From NCBI RefSeq assembly GCF_900130045.1, contig NZ_FQXT01000003.1, forward strand, positions 558,001 through 622,000: a stretch of DNA of 64,000 nucleotides, in the 5' to 3' direction. The translations under genes were made by a program, and so were the position numbers. Within the stretch, counting starts at the first letter, position 1. The number at the start of each line of letters is the position of its first letter. Shown piece by piece: positions 1 through 8,520 of the stretch. Origin of the DNA: Leeuwenhoekiella palythoae. Lineage in GTDB: Bacteria; Bacteroidota; Bacteroidia; Flavobacteriales; Flavobacteriaceae. The notes under the pieces are model-generated. The model saw only the letters and a program-made list of their open reading frames with translations, was not told the origin of the DNA and searched no databases.

Positions 1-498
1 ATTGACGCTTTAGAATTTGAACGTTTTAATAGCGGTATCGCTTCAACCGAAGAGTTTGACAAACCTACGATTCTACTTACTTATGCTTCTTGGTGCATTC
101 CTAGTGAGGGTGAGATTCCGGTTTTAAATAAGATGGTTGAACGCTATAGTGATCTTGTTGATTTTGTTGTGCTCTTCTGGGATTCTAAAGATACTGTGCG
201 AAAACTGGCAAAAAGCTTTGATAAGAACATACACATCGTATATGTGGATGAAACCAAAAATAAGCATATGCAAACCGTAAACTTACTCAAGCACGCTTTA
301 GGGCTTTCTCTAAGTTTTGTGATGGGTGCAGATGGCGAAATTCTCGATATTAATCGCAGACCTCCAAACAAAATGAATCTTTCGGAGAGTCAATTATTCA
401 ATCAGAATATCACCTTTTTAAGTCGACAGATCGCAGCTATTAATATTGATCACAACATCAACATTAATGAGCTACCAGAATCTTTAGCAACCTTCTAA
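1..498 (+). CDS. Thioredoxin-like fold protein, C-terminal part (5' end outside window)
   Basis: The reading frame is open from base 1, so the gene begins before the window. The visible 165 residues contain YASWCIPSEGEIP near residues 28-38, the position of the CXXC redox site of TlpA/ResA-type thioredoxin folds. The second cysteine is replaced by serine (WCIPS), so only one redox cysteine (bases 94-96) is present. The segments LVDFVVLFWDS and HIVYVDE look like the following beta strands of the fold. The family is inferred from this motif and order. The single cysteine suggests a monothiol or a non-dithiol role, not a classic disulfide reductase. The gene ends in front of a strong bidirectional terminator shared with the convergent lytic transglycosylase gene. 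Confidence 0.7.
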   Translation: MDALEFERFNSGIASTEEFDKPTILLTYASWCIPSEGEIPVLNKMVERYSDLVDFVVLFWDSKDTVRKLAKSFDKNIHIVYVDETKNKHMQTVNLLKHALGLSLSFVMGADGEILDINRRPPNKMNLSESQLFNQNITFLSRQIAAINIDHNININELPESLATF

Positions 499-607
499 GC
501 TAGATTAAAGTAATGCGCTGTTTGTCATAAACTTTAATGGCACTAGCAAACTACCAAATAACCAAGTGAGGCATTAGTTGCAAAAAAATAATTTTGCGGC
601 ACCCTGA

Positions 608-655
608 CAGCTATCAAAACGAAATATTAAATCCTTTGGCGGCGCCAATAAAAAA
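608..655 (+). repeat. Interspersed repeat copy A (48 nt)
   Basis: This 48-nt stretch aligns without gaps to the minus strand of 39666-39713 with 37 of 48 identical bases. The last part (TTGGCGGCGCCAATAAAAAA) is nearly identical in both copies and holds a short palindrome TTGGCG-G-CGCCAA. It is noncoding here, in the 3' region of the thioredoxin-like gene, and its A-run merges into the next terminator stem. It looks like a degenerate small interspersed repeat; its function is unknown. Confidence 0.55.
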
Positions 656-684
656 GCGGGAACTTAAAAAAGTTCCCGCTTTTT
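651..684. terminator. Bidirectional rho-independent terminator
   Basis: Perfect 15-bp inverted repeat, arms 651-665 and 670-684, loop AAAA, GC core GCGGGAAC, with A-run on the left and T-run on the right. It lies between two convergent genes and can serve both. Confidence 0.9.
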
Positions 685-707
685 TATTACACCTGCGCTT
701 CGGTTTT

Positions 708-1661
708 CTACTGACCAATATTAGCATTATAATAACCTTCCTTAGGGATTTCTATATGATATTCTTTTCGCGAAGCGTTATTTAGATGATCCTCACGCAA
801 CCAAGGATTGTGAAGCTTTAAAATTTTATAGTTGATCCCAAACTGTTGTGCAAACTTTACAAAATCGGTCACTACAGTATCTACTTTCACCTTATATGAC
901 GGAACATCTTTGTACAAATCCTCCTGGGTATAATTGAACCCATAGCGCTCTGGATCTGATAAAATCTGTTTTAACGCCAAAATTCGAAACACATATCTTC
1001 CGGTCTCTTCGCCTAATAGTAAGTCGTAATACCCATTAACATCCTGCTGGTTTAATCTTCTGCTCATTCCGGCATTACCCGCATTGTAACCCGCTGCTGC
1101 AAGCGTCCAACTTCCTAAACTAGCTTTAGACTTCTTTAAATATTTACAAGCAGCGCGCGTTGACAATTCCACATTATACCGCTCATCTACATTATCATTT
1201 ACTTCAAGACCAAGTTCTTTTCCGGTACTGCTTAAAATTTGCCAAAATCCGGTGGCACGTGCAGGAGAAACTGCTTGTGTCAAACCACTTTCAATAACAG
1301 CTAAATATTTAAAATCATCAGGCAAACCTTCTTCTTCTAAAATAGGCTCGATAATCGGGAAATATTTTGCGGCTCTTTTAATCAGCAACAACCCATTGGA
1401 CTGCCAGTAAGTATTGACCAAAAGTTCACGATCTAAGCGCTCTCGTATATCTGGGTTATCAAGAGGTACTGCCTCACCTGCAAACTCTAACTGATCTGGC
1501 AACGGAATAGCATACACGTTATAATCATTTACCAGTTTATCTGTTTTCTTTATTTCAGGATCTGTATTTGTTGTTGTGTTATCTTGCTGTACAGCTTGTA
1601 CACACACTGCAGTAGTGGCAACAAGCCCAACACCGGCGAGTATATTTTTTATATTGATCAT
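708..1661 (-). CDS. Membrane-anchored lytic murein transglycosylase (MltD/SLT type)
   Basis: Cleaves the glycan strands of peptidoglycan. The protein (317 residues from the ATG at 1661) starts with a hydrophobic export segment (KNILAGVGLVATTAVCVQA) and then a goose-lysozyme-like SLT domain. Visible signature elements are LAVIESGL with the catalytic Glu, ARATGFWQI, the YNAGN motif and the GRYVFRILALK helix. There is no LysM repeat, unlike E. coli MltD. A longer frame opens at a TTG at 1691, but the ATG at 1661 directly precedes the signal peptide and is preferred. It follows the hydrolase gene with a 38-nt gap, so the two are probably co-transcribed. Confidence 0.9.
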   Translation of the reverse strand: MINIKNILAGVGLVATTAVCVQAVQQDNTTTNTDPEIKKTDKLVNDYNVYAIPLPDQLEFAGEAVPLDNPDIRERLDRELLVNTYWQSNGLLLIKRAAKYFPIIEPILEEEGLPDDFKYLAVIESGLTQAVSPARATGFWQILSSTGKELGLEVNDNVDERYNVELSTRAACKYLKKSKASLGSWTLAAAGYNAGNAGMSRRLNQQDVNGYYDLLLGEETGRYVFRILALKQILSDPERYGFNYTQEDLYKDVPSYKVKVDTVVTDFVKFAQQFGINYKILKLHNPWLREDHLNNASRKEYHIEIPKEGYYNANIGQ

Positions 1662-1699
1662 AGCAAATTTTGTATTGAAGTTCGATCGCAAATTAGCAA

Positions 1700-2350
1700 T
1701 TAATTCTCGATAATCTTAGGCAAGTTTTTGTTAAACCACTTACACTTAGTAATTATCATCGCGTGTGTTCCTCCCGGAATAGGGATGCAATTATTTATAT
1801 ATCTATACGGAAAAACAGGATCACTGGTACCGTGAATATGAACAAGATCTTCTTTGCATTTTACTTGATCCCAACACAGCATTTGCTCTAGCGCCCAAGT
1901 AAGGTAAACAGGATCTGTGATTGAAAGGTATTTTTGATAAAGCTCTACTTTGTGTTTTAACCGATCTCCTATCGCATAGTTAGCAAGCGTGTCTACATTG
2001 CGCGCCAGACTCACAGGCGCAATGCGATAAAGTCCCAGAGCACGACAGAAGCGCATACGTTTAGGCAGTTCTAACTTAGATTTTACACTGCTCACGATAA
2101 TAAGTTTACGATACGTAATAAATTTTGCCATTTCCTGTACCAGCACGCCACCAAAACTTACACCTAACAAAACAGGATTAGCCTCTTTAACCTCTTCAAG
2201 CATTCGCTTAGCGTAATCTTCTAAGGTTTCTGAAGGTTGTGGGATCTTCCAAGAAAGTGCGTGAAGCGTATAGTTTTTTTCGGGCAGTTTTATATGCTCA
2301 AAAATACTAGGATTAGCCGCCATTCCCGGCATTAAATACACGTGTATCAT
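1700..2350 (-). CDS. Small alpha/beta hydrolase
   Basis: Serine hydrolase of the alpha/beta fold, substrate unknown. The nucleophile elbow GVSFGG puts the catalytic serine at about residue 65. HGTSDPVFP supplies the likely acid and GGTHAM the histidine close to the C terminus. The N terminus (MIHVYLMPGM) matches the first beta strand and oxyanion loop. An upstream TTG at 2359 is in frame, but the ATG at 2350 sits exactly at the fold start. At 216 residues it is short, without a large lid. It is cytoplasmic (no signal peptide) and lies directly upstream of the lytic transglycosylase gene. Confidence 0.85.
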   Translation of the reverse strand: MIHVYLMPGMAANPSIFEHIKLPEKNYTLHALSWKIPQPSETLEDYAKRMLEEVKEANPVLLGVSFGGVLVQEMAKFITYRKLIIVSSVKSKLELPKRMRFCRALGLYRIAPVSLARNVDTLANYAIGDRLKHKVELYQKYLSITDPVYLTWALEQMLCWDQVKCKEDLVHIHGTSDPVFPYRYINNCIPIPGGTHAMIITKCKWFNKNLPKIIEN

Positions 2351-2502
2351 AGCATTCAAAATTAAGGGTTTAACAGACTACTGCTAAAAATTTTGGCTTA
2401 TTTTTTGTATATTTACTGATATGCCTATTACAAAAGCTCCCTATTTCACCCCAACTACAACCTTATCGAGCATTGTAAACTATTTTTCATAAAACAATTT
2501 AT

Positions 2503-2802
2503 ATGGATGTAATGACAGCGATTGAATTAACAGATAACGAGTTTTTAAGACAATTTGAAACCACCTTTGATGAGAAGTTGGCAAAAATTGAATATTCGCT
2601 TCAGGATCGGAAGATTTTTCTAACCAAGATTCATATGCCTGAGGGCACTGAAGATCGAATGAATGATTTTATCGTTGCTGTATTTAAAGAAGTCGAAGAT
2701 CGCAATATTAGGCTAGTTCCTACCAGTCCTGAAATTGCAAAATTCATGAGGTCTAACCGTAGAAAGTACAAAAATTTATTGCCGGTAGGTATAAATATCT
2801 AA
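2503..2802 (+). CDS. Small GNAT-like N-acetyltransferase (YjdJ/NATD1 type)
   Basis: A 99-residue protein resembling the minimal single-domain GNAT-like family found widely in Bacteroidota and related to YjdJ/NATD1. Visible features are the N-terminal NEFLRQFE, the beta strand YSLQDRKIFLTKIHMPEG, and the C-terminal RLVPTSPEIAKFM followed by RRKYKNLLPVG, where the 'VPTSP...F' pattern is typical of the family. The acyl-CoA-dependent activity is inferred from the family; no substrate is known. A second ATG four codons in (2512) is possible. The gene is divergent from the hydrolase and converges on mtaB through a shared hairpin. Confidence 0.75.
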   Translation: MDVMTAIELTDNEFLRQFETTFDEKLAKIEYSLQDRKIFLTKIHMPEGTEDRMNDFIVAVFKEVEDRNIRLVPTSPEIAKFMRSNRRKYKNLLPVGINI

Positions 2803-2825
2803 ACGTCACTTCTACATTAAAGTAA

Positions 2826-2851
2826 AAAGCCTGTCTATTTAGACAGGCTTT
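2826..2851. terminator. Bidirectional terminator between GNAT gene and mtaB
   Basis: Perfect 11-bp stem AAAGCCTGTCT (2826-2836) and AGACAGGCTTT (2841-2851) with a 4-nt loop, A-rich on the left and T-rich on the right. It lies between convergent stop codons at 2802 and 2854. Confidence 0.88.
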
Positions 2852-2853
2852 CT

Positions 2854-4197
2854 TTATGCTAGAACTTCAGTAGTTTCGGTACAATATTCAAATCGCACCA
2901 TGCCATCATCATCTATTTCCTTTAGCTCAATACTATGAGTTGTATTTACAAGTGCTGGATCCCAAGGAGCTTTTACTTTCACATAATTTTCGGTAAAACC
3001 GTGTATGTATCCTTTTTTGTTTTCGCCCTCAAATAATACAGTTCGCTGCGTACCTATTTGAGATTCATAAAATGCACGTCTCTTTTTAGCTGAAAGCCCT
3101 CTCAACATTTTACTGCGCTTTTTTCTTACTTTTAAAGGAACAACTCCGTCCATCTCTGCTGCTAAGGTATTGTCTCTTTCAGAATACGTAAAGACGTGGA
3201 GGTAAGAAATATCTAAAGCATTTAAGAAGTTATAAGTATCTAAGAAGTGTTCATCTGTCTCTCCAGGAAAACCAACAATAACATCCACTCCTATACACGC
3301 ATCAGGCATTAACTTTTTAATCTGGGCCACACGATCTACATAGAGTTCGCGTTGATAGCGACGGCGCATTTTACCTAGCATCTCATTATTTCCACTTTGC
3401 AGTGGAATATGAAAATGTGGAACAAAAGCTCTTGAATTTGCTACCACCTCAATGGTTTCATTTTTCAGCAAATTGGGTTCAATACTTGAAATACGTAGTC
3501 GCTCGATACCTTCAACCTGATCTAATGCTTTAACCAGGTCTAAAAACGTATGCTCGTGTTTTTTGTTTCCAAATTCACCCTTTCCGTAATCTCCGATGTT
3601 TACCCCGGTTAATACAATTTCTCTGATCCCTTTAGCCGAAATCTCACGTGCGTTATTTAAGACATTCTCGAGCGTATCACTTCGCGAAATACCACGTGCA
3701 AGCGGAATTGTACAATACGTACATTTATAGTCACAACCATCCTGAACCTTTAAAAAAGCTCGAGTACGATCGCCAATAGAGTAAGAACCTACATAAAAAT
3801 CTGCGTCTTCGATCTCACAGCTATGTACCTCACCCATATCGTTTTTAGATAAGTCATTGAGGTAGTCTGTGATCTTAAATTTTTCGGTGGCTCCAAGTAC
3901 CAAGTCAACGCCATCAACATCAGCAAGTTCTTCTGGTTTTAATTGTGCATAACAACCTACTGCCGCTACAAAAGCATCAGGATTTACCTTTTGCGCTTGC
4001 TTAACAATTGTTTTAAAACGTTTGTCTGCATTTTCGGTAACACTACACGTATTGATCACGTATATATCAGCCGACTCACTAAAATCGACACGATCAAAAC
4101 CTTCATTTTTAAAGCTGCGTGAAATAGTCGCCGTCTCTGAAAAATTAAGTTTACATCCTAACGTGTAAAACGCTACTTTTTTCCCTGCTTCGTTCAT
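2854..4197 (-). CDS. mtaB: tRNA t6A37 methylthiotransferase MtaB
   Basis: Radical-SAM enzyme that adds a methylthio group to N6-threonylcarbamoyladenosine at position 37 of tRNAs. The N-terminal MTTase domain shows three cluster cysteines in YTLGCKLNFSE, INTCSVTENAD and AVGCYAQL. The radical SAM cluster motif is CDYKCTYC (CX3CX2C). A TRAM-like C-terminal domain follows (about residues 370-435). The order and KLNFSE wording fit MtaB better than MiaB. A GTG at 4212 is in frame, but the ATG at 4197 is preceded by AAGAAGA about 8 nt upstream and starts the family at its usual place, giving 447 residues. Confidence 0.93.
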   Translation of the reverse strand: MNEAGKKVAFYTLGCKLNFSETATISRSFKNEGFDRVDFSESADIYVINTCSVTENADKRFKTIVKQAQKVNPDAFVAAVGCYAQLKPEELADVDGVDLVLGATEKFKITDYLNDLSKNDMGEVHSCEIEDADFYVGSYSIGDRTRAFLKVQDGCDYKCTYCTIPLARGISRSDTLENVLNNAREISAKGIREIVLTGVNIGDYGKGEFGNKKHEHTFLDLVKALDQVEGIERLRISSIEPNLLKNETIEVVANSRAFVPHFHIPLQSGNNEMLGKMRRRYQRELYVDRVAQIKKLMPDACIGVDVIVGFPGETDEHFLDTYNFLNALDISYLHVFTYSERDNTLAAEMDGVVPLKVRKKRSKMLRGLSAKKRRAFYESQIGTQRTVLFEGENKKGYIHGFTENYVKVKAPWDPALVNTTHSIELKEIDDDGMVRFEYCTETTEVLA

Positions 4198-4408
4198 TAC
4201 AATCTTCTTCACAATTGGTTACTTTTGTTTTGCTTAAAACGCCTAGTACCCTGTTTATTTAAAAGTGCAAAGTTAACTACAATTTTGCTCTTGCTCAAGT
4301 TTATAGATTTATTGGCAGCATCGAAGGAATTCATAACCTTCAAGGCTCGCCTTAAAATTGAAAAGCTCTGAGCCTTTGGCCAAATGCTCGTTTATGACTT
4401 TAACCTTT

Positions 4409-6049
4409 ATGAAGCTTAATTCTTTTTTAAAATCTTTAGCTCACACGCACTCTTTTATTATCGGAACATTGTTTTTATGTCTAGTTTCATGTAATTCAAA
4501 AGCAGAAGCCGAGAATGACCTAAACGTTTTTAGATACAATGAGCATTATAATGTTGCCACACTTGATCCGGCTTTCGCCAGAAATCCACCAATAATATGG
4601 CCTACAAATCAATTATTTAATGGTCTAGTGCAACAGGATGATTCATTAAATATTGTTGCAGACATTGCTAAATCTTGGATGGTAAGCGAGGATGCCAAAA
4701 CCTACACATTTATCCTGCGGGATGATGTTTATTTCCATAAACACGAACAGTTTAAAACTAAAGACAGTACCCGCAGCGTGGTTGCCGGCGACTTTGTTTA
4801 CAGTTTTAACCGCTTAAAGAATGCTACGGTAGCCTCACCAGGAAGTTGGGTACTGAACAATGTTGAGCAGTATCGTGCGGTAAACGATACCACCTTTAGC
4901 ATCACCTTACAAAAAGAATTTCCTGCATTTTTAGGCCTTTTGACTATGCGCTACTGTTCTGTGGTTCCCAAGGAAATCGTAGCGTTTTACGGCAATGAAT
5001 TTCGTAGAAATCCTGTGGGTACCGGCCCTTTTAAGTTTAAGCGTTGGGAAGAAGGCGTGAAATTAGTGCTTCGGAAAAACGAACTCTACTTTGAACACGA
5101 TGCCGATGGAAATCAACTTCCGTATTTAGAAGCCGTCGCGATCACTTTTCTTCCTGATAAACAAAGTGAGTTTCTTCAGTTTGCACAAGGAAATCTCGAT
5201 ATGTTGAACAGTCTTGACCCTTCTTATAAAGACGAATTGCTCACCGCCACCGGAAAGCTCAAAGACAATTATAAAGACCGCGTAAAAACCATAACCGGCC
5301 CTTTTTTAAATACGGAATACTTAGGTTTCTTTTTAGACAGCAAATCTGAAGAAGTCAGATCTAAATTGTTGCGCCAAGCTGTTAACTATGGTTTTGATCG
5401 TGTAAAAATGATCAAATACCTCAGAAATGGCATAGGTACTCCGGCAAACGCCGGCTTTATACCAAAAGGTTTGCCCGGCTACGGCACTTCAGGGTTTGAG
5501 TATGATCCGGCAAAAGCCCGAGATTTAATCAATCAATATATTAAAGAAACCGGCAACGGAACGCCTAGCATTACCATTGGCACAAACAGTCAATATTTAG
5601 ACATTTGCGAATATATTCAGCGCGAATTAGGCAAACTTGGTCTCAATATTATTATAGATGTGATGCCTCCTTCTACCCTTCGGCAATTAAAATCTACCGG
5701 AAAACTTGACGCATTTAGAGCCAGCTGGATTGCAGATTACCCGGATGCTGAAAATTACCTTTCGCTGTATTACAGTAAAAATTTCACGCCAAACGGCCCC
5801 AATTATACCCATTTTAAAAATCAAACTTTCGATAGTTTGTATGAGGCAAGCTTTAAATTTTCAGATATTGAAAAACGAAAAGTCTTATATGAAAAAATGG
5901 ATTCTATTATTTTAGAAAACGCGCCATTTGTAACCTTGTATTATGATCAGGTAATCAAATTTGTCCATAAAAATGTCACCGGACTTAAAGCCAATCCGCA
6001 AGATTTTCTGGTATTGAAAAGGGTTAGAAAATCCGCTAAAATGCAATAA
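4409..6049 (+). CDS. Oligopeptide/dipeptide-binding lipoprotein (SBP family 5), orphan
   Basis: Periplasmic binding component of an Opp/Dpp-type ABC importer. From the ATG at 4409 a lipoprotein signal peptide ends in the lipobox LVSC; the ATG at 4394 is an alternative start and the frame is open further upstream through a TTG. The mature part has the family-5 arrangement: YNEHYNVATLDPAF, then NQLFNGLVQ, FILRDDVYFH, NPVGTGPFKFKRWE and a C-terminal lobe with IADYPDAENYLSLYYS. Length (about 546 residues) is normal. No permease or ATPase gene lies nearby, so the transporter must be encoded elsewhere or the protein works as a lone binding lipoprotein. Peptide specificity cannot be read from the sequence. 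Confidence 0.9.
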   Translation: MKLNSFLKSLAHTHSFIIGTLFLCLVSCNSKAEAENDLNVFRYNEHYNVATLDPAFARNPPIIWPTNQLFNGLVQQDDSLNIVADIAKSWMVSEDAKTYTFILRDDVYFHKHEQFKTKDSTRSVVAGDFVYSFNRLKNATVASPGSWVLNNVEQYRAVNDTTFSITLQKEFPAFLGLLTMRYCSVVPKEIVAFYGNEFRRNPVGTGPFKFKRWEEGVKLVLRKNELYFEHDADGNQLPYLEAVAITFLPDKQSEFLQFAQGNLDMLNSLDPSYKDELLTATGKLKDNYKDRVKTITGPFLNTEYLGFFLDSKSEEVRSKLLRQAVNYGFDRVKMIKYLRNGIGTPANAGFIPKGLPGYGTSGFEYDPAKARDLINQYIKETGNGTPSITIGTNSQYLDICEYIQRELGKLGLNIIIDVMPPSTLRQLKSTGKLDAFRASWIADYPDAENYLSLYYSKNFTPNGPNYTHFKNQTFDSLYEASFKFSDIEKRKVLYEKMDSIILENAPFVTLYYDQVIKFVHKNVTGLKANPQDFLVLKRVRKSAKMQ

Positions 6050-6136
6050 ATGGTGTAACAAAAAGCTATAAATCTCAACCAATAATACACTTAGGTACTA
6101 CACACTTTTATAGGATCTACTTTTAAACTGTTGATT

Positions 6137-6430
6137 ATGGGATTTGGAGGTTCGGTTGCGGCAATGTTGGCTACGCTTAACAATAACAAGCGTGAAAGAA
6201 CCTCGCGTTTTGACAGCAAGCATCGAACGAATACGACTTCCCAGAACGCTTCCTCTAAATTGGTTTTCAAAAAATTAAATGATAAGGATTTATACGAAGT
6301 CAAAAAGCAAATTCAACAAAAGGCAAGCGCTCATAATAAGAAAGTTGCTGTGTTAACGATCATTAGTCTGGTTCTGCTAGCAGCGCTTATTCTATGGCTA
6401 TTTCTAGATTCAGGCACTCCACTAGTTTAA
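6137..6430 (+). CDS. Small single-pass membrane protein, conserved type, unknown function
   Basis: About 97 residues from the ATG at 6137; a TTG two codons upstream is less likely. The N terminus (GFGGSVAAMLATLNNNKRER) is glycine-rich then very basic, the middle is charged and polar, and one hydrophobic helix (VAVLTIISLVLLAALILWLFL) ends the protein. Similar small proteins beginning MGFGGS are familiar from flavobacterial genomes, but no function is known to me. It stands alone between the binding lipoprotein and the tetR operon. Confidence 0.7.
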   Translation: MGFGGSVAAMLATLNNNKRERTSRFDSKHRTNTTSQNASSKLVFKKLNDKDLYEVKKQIQQKASAHNKKVAVLTIISLVLLAALILWLFLDSGTPLV

Positions 6431-6506
6431 TCCCAATTCTTCACAATTAGCGGCTGCGACAGCTCGTTTTTCTCAATCGTTTTAGGTTAAAAAAATTTAA
6501 GAATGG

Positions 6507-6543
6507 AATTAAACGTTTGTTTAAATTAAACAAACGTTTAATT
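6507..6543. promoter_or_regulatory. Perfect 37-bp palindrome, putative TetR operator
   Basis: Arms 6507-6524 and 6526-6543 are perfect 18-bp inverted repeats around one base, with the repeated core AAACGTTTGTTTAA. It starts 26 bp before the tetR ATG and overlaps the promoter, which is the usual position of a self-repressing TetR operator. Binding by the adjacent regulator is inferred. Confidence 0.85.
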
Positions 6544-6546
6544 TTG
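6517..6546 (+). promoter_or_regulatory. Promoter of the tetR-tolC-emrA-emrB operon
   Basis: A -33 TTG at 6517-6519, a 19-nt spacer and an exact -7 box TAATTTTG (6539-6546) match the Bacteroidota consensus TTG-N19-TAnnTTTG. Both boxes overlap the arms of the palindrome, so a bound repressor would block RNA polymerase. Confidence 0.75.
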
Positions 6547-6568
6547 TGCGCTCAATTTTTACTCGTTC

Positions 6569-7192
6569 ATGGAACTCAATGACAAACAAAAAGAAATTGT
6601 TCAAGTAGCTGAAAAGCTATTTGCTGAATATGGGTTTGACGGTACTTCGGTGCGGCTCATCGCAAAAGAAGCCGGGATTAACATCGCGATGATCTCCTAC
6701 TATTTTGGCTCTAAAGAAAAACTTCTGGAGCATATGGTGGTACATCGTATGTCTGGATTTAAAGTGAATCTTGATGAAATTATCGCTCAGGATGACCGCT
6801 CCTACCACGATCGTTTAAATGAAATTGTGGCGTTGTATGTGAAGCGCATTCATAAAAATAACCGCATTTATAAAATTGTGCATAACGAGCTCACCAACAA
6901 TGCTCGTAGCCTCACCTTTGAACATTATTTATCTCAGAAAAAGAAAAACCTTGATTCGGTGACCAAGTTTATCGAGGCAGGTCAAAAAGCCCATGTGTTT
7001 AAAAAACATATTGAAATCCCCTTATTGATCCCGTCTATTCTTGGCACTTATTTTCACTTTCATTACAACCAGAGGTTTTACGAAGAAAGCTACGGTTTAA
7101 ACACGCCAGAAAGCAAAGAATTATTCATTGAAACCACCCTTACTAAGCATATTCAAAAAATGCTTAATGCTTTAATTACCTATGAAGACTAG
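6569..7192 (+). CDS. TetR-family repressor of the efflux operon
   Basis: DNA-binding regulator of 207 residues. The N-terminal helix-turn-helix (about residues 8-55) reads IVQVAEKLFAEYGFDGTSVR, then IAKEAGINIAMISYYFGSKE, a textbook TetR pattern. The C-terminal ligand domain is diverged, as usual. The gene is first in a four-gene operon and its stop overlaps the tolC start by 11 nt. The perfect palindrome upstream is the probable operator, so it should repress itself and the pump until a ligand binds. Confidence 0.93.
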   Translation: MELNDKQKEIVQVAEKLFAEYGFDGTSVRLIAKEAGINIAMISYYFGSKEKLLEHMVVHRMSGFKVNLDEIIAQDDRSYHDRLNEIVALYVKRIHKNNRIYKIVHNELTNNARSLTFEHYLSQKKKNLDSVTKFIEAGQKAHVFKKHIEIPLLIPSILGTYFHFHYNQRFYEESYGLNTPESKELFIETTLTKHIQKMLNALITYED

Positions 7193-8507
7193 ATTTATAA
7201 TCACAGCTATCCCCTTATTCTTTAGCCTGTTTGTAAGTCAAGCGCAAAAGATCCAAAATCTTTCGCTTGATGATGTTGTACAGATGGCTTTAACCACAAG
7301 TGATGCATCAAAAATTAATGCCGCACAAGTGACTCAGGCACAACAAGCGCTTAAGGTCTCAAAAAATAATCAGTATCCTGACGTTGATATTTCAGGACAA
7401 TACAGATATCTGACCAATGCAGATGTGAAATTGCAGATTCCCGTGAGTGCTACAAGTGCCGGAAACAGTGAAGAGCAGGCAACAGCTTCTCCTGATGTCA
7501 ACGGACTGTGGTTAGGTTCTGCAAATGTAAGTATGCCACTTTTTTCGGGCTTTAAGCTTAAGAACAGCATTTCTGCAAGTGAAAATAAATTACAGGCTGC
7601 AATTTATAACGCGGCCAATGATCAAGAAGAACTGGCGTTGCGTGCGATACAAACCTATCTAAATCTGTATAAGGCGAATGCGACTATTGGACTGTTTGAA
7701 GATAATCTCAAAAGCGCCAATCAACGGGTGACCGATTTCAGCAATATGGAAGCAAATGGTTTATTGGCACGTAATGATTTATTAAAAGCGCAGCTGCAAC
7801 AAGCAAATGTTGAGCTCTCTCTGGCGGAAGCAAAAAAGAACGCCAAAATTTTGAATTACAGGCTGAATGCCCTTCTAAAATTACCCGAAGAAACACAGAT
7901 CAGCACTGAGGTAAATGCAGTAACACCGGTTGCAAACGGACTTCCTTCCACCGAAAATAGAAATGATCTTAAAGCTTTAGATTTTCAAGAAGAAGCACTT
8001 CAAGATCAGATTAAAGTAGCTAAGGCTGATTATTATCCGTCTCTAGCTTTAGTGGGTGGTTACATCGCGTTGGATCTCAATAATGCACTCACCGTAACCA
8101 ATGCGATGAATGTAGGGGTAGGTGTTTCTTATAACCTCGCATCCCTTTTTAAATCTAAGGCTAACGTTAAATTAGCCGAAAGTCAGGCTCAGCAGTTACG
8201 TTACCAAATTGACGAAGCTACTGCCCAAGCTAAAGTAAATGCGCAAAACGCTTTTGCTGAATATAATCTTGCTTTAAACACCTTTGAAGTTTATGAAGTT
8301 TCTAAGGAGCAAGCTGAAGAAAACTACCGCATCGTAAAAGACAAATACGATAACGGACTTTCTGATACTAATGACCTCTTGGAAGCCGATGTGCAGCAAC
8401 TGCAAGCCAACATTAATCTGACGTACGCTAAGGCAGACATTACCCAAACCTATTATCAACTTTTAAGTGCCGAAGGCGTACTTACCAAGCAATTTTCTCA
8501 AAATTAA
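7182..8507 (+). CDS. TolC-family outer membrane efflux channel
   Basis: Trimeric outer-membrane channel of a tripartite pump. The signal peptide MKTRFIITAIPLFFSLFVSQAQ is followed by LSLDDVVQMAL, the usual TolC family start. Two long, internally similar helical halves follow (about residues 25-230 and 235-440) with QAQQALKVSKNNQYPDVDIS and KVAKADYYPSLALVGGY at equivalent positions. Length is typical. The start overlaps tetR by 11 nt, indicating translational coupling. It works with the following membrane-fusion and MFS proteins. Confidence 0.92.
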   Translation: MKTRFIITAIPLFFSLFVSQAQKIQNLSLDDVVQMALTTSDASKINAAQVTQAQQALKVSKNNQYPDVDISGQYRYLTNADVKLQIPVSATSAGNSEEQATASPDVNGLWLGSANVSMPLFSGFKLKNSISASENKLQAAIYNAANDQEELALRAIQTYLNLYKANATIGLFEDNLKSANQRVTDFSNMEANGLLARNDLLKAQLQQANVELSLAEAKKNAKILNYRLNALLKLPEETQISTEVNAVTPVANGLPSTENRNDLKALDFQEEALQDQIKVAKADYYPSLALVGGYIALDLNNALTVTNAMNVGVGVSYNLASLFKSKANVKLAESQAQQLRYQIDEATAQAKVNAQNAFAEYNLALNTFEVYEVSKEQAEENYRIVKDKYDNGLSDTNDLLEADVQQLQANINLTYAKADITQTYYQLLSAEGVLTKQFSQN

Positions 8508-8520
8508 CCCTTCTACAATC

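Noticed and set aside
594-785. 63-codon frame across the repeat and terminator after the thioredoxin-like gene
   Set aside because: It translates the terminator hairpin and then the reverse strand of the lytic transglycosylase end; not a gene.
2357-2364. TAATTTTG box before the 1700 hydrolase gene
   Set aside because: Matches the -7 consensus but lies only 6 nt from the ATG and has no -33 TTG, so probably fortuitous.
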